Positions 60,952 through 64,000 of a stretch of DNA of 64,000 nt are shown piece by piece. The translations under genes and the position numbers were made by a program. The notes below the pieces were generated by a model, which did not search any database, was not told where the DNA came from, and saw only the letters and a list, made by a program, of their open reading frames with translations. The stretch lies in contig JACJYO010000001.1 of NCBI GenBank assembly GCA_020636075.1, positions 744,001 to 808,000 on the forward strand, given 5' to 3'. This DNA is from Lewinellaceae bacterium. Its GTDB lineage: Bacteria; Bacteroidota; Bacteroidia; Chitinophagales; Saprospiraceae. How positions within the stretch are numbered: the first letter of the stretch is position 1; each line of letters starts with the position of its first letter.

Positions 60952-62499
60952 ATGCAGGAAGATCTTTTTAAACGGTTGGTTTCGCATTGTAAAGAATACG
61001 GATTTATTTACCCTTCCTCTGAGGTTTACGACGGCCTCGGCGGCGTGTATGATTACGGCCCTATGGGCGCCGAACTAAAAAATAACATCAAGGAATATTG
61101 GTGGAAAGCCATTGTGCAGATGCACGAAAATATTGTCGGATTAGACAGTGCTATTTTTATGCACCCGAAAATCTGGAAAGCTTCCGGCCACGTCGACGCC
61201 TTCAATGACCCCTTGGTGGACAATAAAGATTCGAAAAAACGCTACCGGGCTGATCAACTGATCGAGGGCGAGATTGATAAGTTGCAGAAGAAAATTGACA
61301 AAGAGGTGGAAAAAGCCAGCAAGCGCTTTGAAAATTTTGACGAGGCCATGTTTCGCAGTACCAATCCACGCGTAGTCGAATGGGCGCAACGCGCCGACGA
61401 TATCGCCAAGCGCATGGCGAAGGCGCTCAGCACCAACGACATGGCTGACCTGAAAGCCCAAATCGACGAGCTCGGCATTGCCGATCCGGAAAGCGGATCC
61501 CGCAACTGGACTGATGTGCGCCAATTCAACCTCATGTTCAGCACGCAGATGTCGAATATTGCCGGCGACGACGGCAAATTGTACCTGCGCCCGGAAACTG
61601 CCCAAGGCATTTTTGTCAATTTCCTGAATGTGCAAAAAACCACCCGGCAAAAGGTGCCGTTCGGGATTGCGCAGATCGGCAAAGCGTTCCGCAACGAGAT
61701 TGTAGCCCGGCAGTTCATTTTCCGCATGCGGGAATTTGAGCAAATGGAGATGCAATTTTTTGTGCGTCCTGGCTCGGAAATGGAGTGGTACGAATACTGG
61801 AAAACGAAACGGATGGCCTGGCACCAGTCCGTAACACCGGCCGAAAAACTGCGCTTCAAGCCCCACGAGGCACTGGCCCACTATGCCAATGCTGCCTTGG
61901 ACATTGAATTTGAATTTCCTTTTGGGTTTAAGGAATTGGAAGGTATCCACTCCCGCACCGACTTTGACCTGAGCAGTCACCAGGAGTTGTCGGGCCGGAA
62001 ATTGCAGTATTTCGACCCCGAGCTCAATGAAAATTATGTGCCTTACGTGGTGGAAACGTCAATCGGTGTAGACCGGATGTTCCTGGCGGTTATGACCAAT
62101 GCACTGGTGGAGGAAACGGTACCCGATGCACAAGGTGAGGATAGCACACGCACCGTGTTGCGCATCCCGCCGGCCCTTGCGCCGGTCAAATGTGCGGTAC
62201 TTCCCATCGTGCGCAACAAGGAGGAATTGGTTGAAAAGGCACGCAGTATTTATGACCGTCTGAAGCCTTATTTCCAATGCCAGTACGATGAAAAAGACGC
62301 TATTGGCCGCCGCTATCGCCGGCAGGATGCTGTGGGCACACCTTACTGCATTACTATCGATTTTGAAACCATGGAAGACGACACCGTGACCATCCGCGAA
62401 CGGGATTCCATGAAGCAGGAGCGTGTGCCGGTGAGCAAAGTTGCTGAAATTGTCCGGGAAAAAACGGATATGCACCGGTTGCTGGAATCATTAGCCTGA
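60952..62499 (+). CDS. glyS: Glycine--tRNA ligase (dimeric class II type)
   Basis: 515 residues from the ATG at 60952. Charges tRNA-Gly. Start EDLFKRLVSHCKEYGFIYPS then GLGGVYDYGPMGAELKNNIK are typical of the eukaryote/archaeal-like homodimeric form (also in many Bacteroidota). Class II motif 2 is GKAFRNEIVARQFIFRMREF followed by EQMEMQFFVRPG; motif 3 is VVETSIGVDRMFLAVM. The C-terminal anticodon-binding domain is KCAVLPIVRNKEELVEKARS to the end. An insertion (residues about 85-150, YRADQLIEGEIDKLQKKIDK) is charged and helical. Confidence 0.96.
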   Translation: MQEDLFKRLVSHCKEYGFIYPSSEVYDGLGGVYDYGPMGAELKNNIKEYWWKAIVQMHENIVGLDSAIFMHPKIWKASGHVDAFNDPLVDNKDSKKRYRADQLIEGEIDKLQKKIDKEVEKASKRFENFDEAMFRSTNPRVVEWAQRADDIAKRMAKALSTNDMADLKAQIDELGIADPESGSRNWTDVRQFNLMFSTQMSNIAGDDGKLYLRPETAQGIFVNFLNVQKTTRQKVPFGIAQIGKAFRNEIVARQFIFRMREFEQMEMQFFVRPGSEMEWYEYWKTKRMAWHQSVTPAEKLRFKPHEALAHYANAALDIEFEFPFGFKELEGIHSRTDFDLSSHQELSGRKLQYFDPELNENYVPYVVETSIGVDRMFLAVMTNALVEETVPDAQGEDSTRTVLRIPPALAPVKCAVLPIVRNKEELVEKARSIYDRLKPYFQCQYDEKDAIGRRYRRQDAVGTPYCITIDFETMEDDTVTIRERDSMKQERVPVSKVAEIVREKTDMHRLLESLA

Positions 62500-62530
62500 T
62501 ATTTTTCTAACTTGTAGTTTGTTTGTTTTC

Positions 62531-62567
62531 AAAAAGGTTTGTCACTAGCGTGACAAACCTTTTTGGG
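62531..62567 (+). terminator. Terminator after glyS
   Basis: AAAAAGGTTTGTCAC (62531-62545), loop TAGC, GTGACAAACCTTTTT (62550-62564), a 15-bp perfect stem ending in T-rich sequence. Works in both directions in principle. Confidence 0.9.
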
Positions 62568-62861
62568 TTTTCGGGGGGCATAAATTTTGACAAGAAGTGG
62601 AAAACATTACCTTTACGGCAGTTTCTTATCGAATGAAAAGTCGAACATCTTGGAAGGTTTGGCTTAGGGTTCTCCTCCCACCCAATTTTAGTTTTTACTC
62701 CATGTCACCTACTGGCGCATCTTGTTGTTTTTGCGCTACTGGTACGTTTTTTGCACCTTGACTCGCTTCAGAACTTAGTATTATCCACCTCCCTTCCTTC
62801 CTGGAGACCGTTACAATCCGTTATTTATCTGCATCACAAAATCTGTACGCTTGTGAAGAGA

Positions 62862-63890
62862 ATGCTATTGCTACGCCCTGTTCTGATGTTGGTTCTTTTT
62901 ACCGCCTCGGTAGGTCCCATGCTTGCACAGGACATTCATTTTTCCCAATTCGGTAACGCGCCGCTAAACCTCAACCCGGGATTAGGTGGCATTTTTGGTG
63001 GAGACCTGCGTTTTGTCGCAAATTTCCGGAGCCAATGGCATTCTGTCAGGGTCCCGTATACGACCTACTCCGGAAGTGTGGAAAACAAGTGGTACTACAA
63101 ACGAGGCGAGTATGACCGGTACTTTACCGGCGGACTGCTGCTCAACGTGGACAAACAGGGTTCATTGGAACTGACCTCATTGCAAATTGGCATTCCCCTT
63201 GGCATAACCCTACCGGTTGCCAAAAACAACTTCCTCTCCCTGGGTGTAACGCCTGCTTTCGGGCAACGCTCCTTCAACTCCGACGAATGGAGCTTTGATG
63301 CGCAGTTTGTAGACTGCCTCTATCAGCCCAGCGCACCGACAATGGAAGATGGTTCTTTGTTCAGCACCAACCTGAAGTATTTTGACTTGAGTTCCGGACT
63401 TAATTATCGTTTCTATGCCCCCAGGAGTCGCACGCGTTTCGACCTTGGCGGGGCTCTTTTTCACGTCAACCGGCCCAATCACGACTTTTGGACAAATACC
63501 GGGAGCGTCCAGTTAGCTATGCGCAAAACCGTGTATGGTATCGGACTGGTACAGGTTACACCGATCCTGGATATCCTCGGACACATCATGTATGAAGAGC
63601 AGGGTGGCTACCGGGAATTTCTGTATGGAGCCGGTGCGCGGGTAATGGTGAGTACGGTACCCTACAATGAATTGGCGATCCAGGCATTTTTCAGCATGCG
63701 CCACCGGTACACAGATGCTGCTATTGCCCGACTTGAGTTCTTCTACCGGACCTGGTCGCTGGGATTCTCTTACGACATCAACTTTTCCGACTTCTCTATT
63801 GCCACCGGGCACCGTGGTGGGCCGGAAATCTCCCTGAGTTACCGCCTGTACAAAATTAAACCAGTTGACAGAAAGTGTCCGATCGACTGA
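62862..63890 (+). CDS. PorP/SprF-family type IX secretion system membrane protein
   Basis: 342 residues from the ATG at 62862 (a GTG at 62853 is also possible). Signal peptide LLLRPVLMLVLFTASVGPMLAQ. The family start QDIHFSQFGNAPLNLNPGLG is diagnostic, followed by FGGDLRFVANFRSQWHSVRV and PYTTYSGSVENKWYY. The strands of an outer-membrane beta-barrel follow: LLLNVDKQGSLELTSLQIGI, FLSLGVTPAFGQRSF, FDLSSGLNYRFYAPRSRTRF, LSLSYRLYK near the end. PorP/SprF proteins assist surface display of T9SS substrates such as SprB. A secreted protein gene follows at once, as is common for this locus. Confidence 0.93.
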   Translation: MLLLRPVLMLVLFTASVGPMLAQDIHFSQFGNAPLNLNPGLGGIFGGDLRFVANFRSQWHSVRVPYTTYSGSVENKWYYKRGEYDRYFTGGLLLNVDKQGSLELTSLQIGIPLGITLPVAKNNFLSLGVTPAFGQRSFNSDEWSFDAQFVDCLYQPSAPTMEDGSLFSTNLKYFDLSSGLNYRFYAPRSRTRFDLGGALFHVNRPNHDFWTNTGSVQLAMRKTVYGIGLVQVTPILDILGHIMYEEQGGYREFLYGAGARVMVSTVPYNELAIQAFFSMRHRYTDAAIARLEFFYRTWSLGFSYDINFSDFSIATGHRGGPEISLSYRLYKIKPVDRKCPID

Positions 63891-63906
63891 TCCTTACTCC
63901 TGAATT

Positions 63907-64000
63907 ATGATGAAATCGACTACATTTTTATTGCCGTTTCTTTTCCTTTTCGCGTTGCCTTTAGCAAACGCCCAACAAGGTGCACCCAAAAGAAAGGACA
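63907..64000 (+). CDS. Secreted protein, N-terminal fragment (cut by window edge)
   Basis: 31 complete codons: tandem ATGs, then MKSTTFLLPFLFLFALPLAN AQ-type signal peptide with the cleavage site after ALPLANAQ, followed by QGAPKRKD. It starts 16 bp after the PorP-like stop, so it is co-transcribed. The genes next to porP/sprF usually code for OmpA/TPR or repeat-rich partner proteins, but nothing more can be said. Confidence 0.75.
   Translation, partial: MMKSTTFLLPFLFLFALPLANAQQGAPKRKD

Noticed and set aside
1..64000. CRISPR arrays, rRNA and tRNA genes
   Set aside because: Looked for regular direct repeats and for conserved rRNA/tRNA text; only palindromic and dispersed repeats were found. 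A tRNA scan would be needed to be certain.

Overview
The window looks like a chromosomal segment of a member of Bacteroidota, most likely of the Saprospiria (Lewinella/Haliscomenobacter-like). The evidence is several proteins with type IX secretion C-terminal sorting domains, a PorP/SprF-family protein, SprB-type repeats joined to OmpA, a two-component regulator-propeller kinase paired with a LytTR regulator, and TAnnTTTG-like promoter boxes with few Shine-Dalgarno sites. Base composition is moderate, with AT-rich islands at about 34.2-34.7 kb and 42.5-44.1 kb. No rRNA, tRNA or CRISPR array was recognised.

Layout. 0-6.3 kb: a UbiA-family prenyltransferase (cut by the left edge), purN, galE, glpD, a secreted T9SS protein and an ECF sigma factor. 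6.3-7.7 kb: no protein gene, but an ORF-less group II intron on the minus strand set among palindromic repeats. 7.7-16.8 kb: LytTR regulator and propeller histidine kinase, an acetyl-CoA hydrolase/CoA-transferase family enzyme, an aquaglyceroporin and unknown proteins. 17.0-21.1 kb: a 1348-residue propeller/SprB-repeat/OmpA protein. 21.1-31.0 kb: small unknown genes, glpK, a DNA-3-methyladenine glycosylase, membrane and T9SS proteins, a membrane protein with a degenerate P-loop, and release factor 3. 31.3-34.1 kb: a three-gene signalling operon (histidine kinase, response regulator, response regulator-adenylate cyclase). 36.1-44.1 kb: an accessory region with a pectate lyase joined to two cupins, a Gfo/Idh oxidoreductase, a GH43 enzyme, another putative glycosidase and a broken serine hydrolase. 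Many of these carry single-base indels. 44.2-46.3 kb: dinB, with a small toxin-antitoxin-like pair lying between a truncated copy of the dinB 5' end and the intact gene. 46.3-64 kb: RtcB, outer-membrane proteins, an HMG-CoA lyase-like enzyme, a delta-60-repeat T9SS protein, an MBOAT acyltransferase, OsmC, glyS and the start of a T9SS-associated (PorP/SprF) locus.

How the genes fit together. glpF, glpK and glpD form a complete glycerol uptake and oxidation route, but they are dispersed over 20 kb instead of forming an operon. The 36-42 kb enzymes suggest use of pectin or arabinan. The window is rich in intergenic repeats: at least five dispersed families, mostly palindromic, two of them as long (>110 bp) pairs 12-17 kb apart. 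The most unusual items are the ORF-less group II intron next to a hairpin repeat, the dinB/toxin-antitoxin arrangement, the paired long repeats, and the dense indel cluster.
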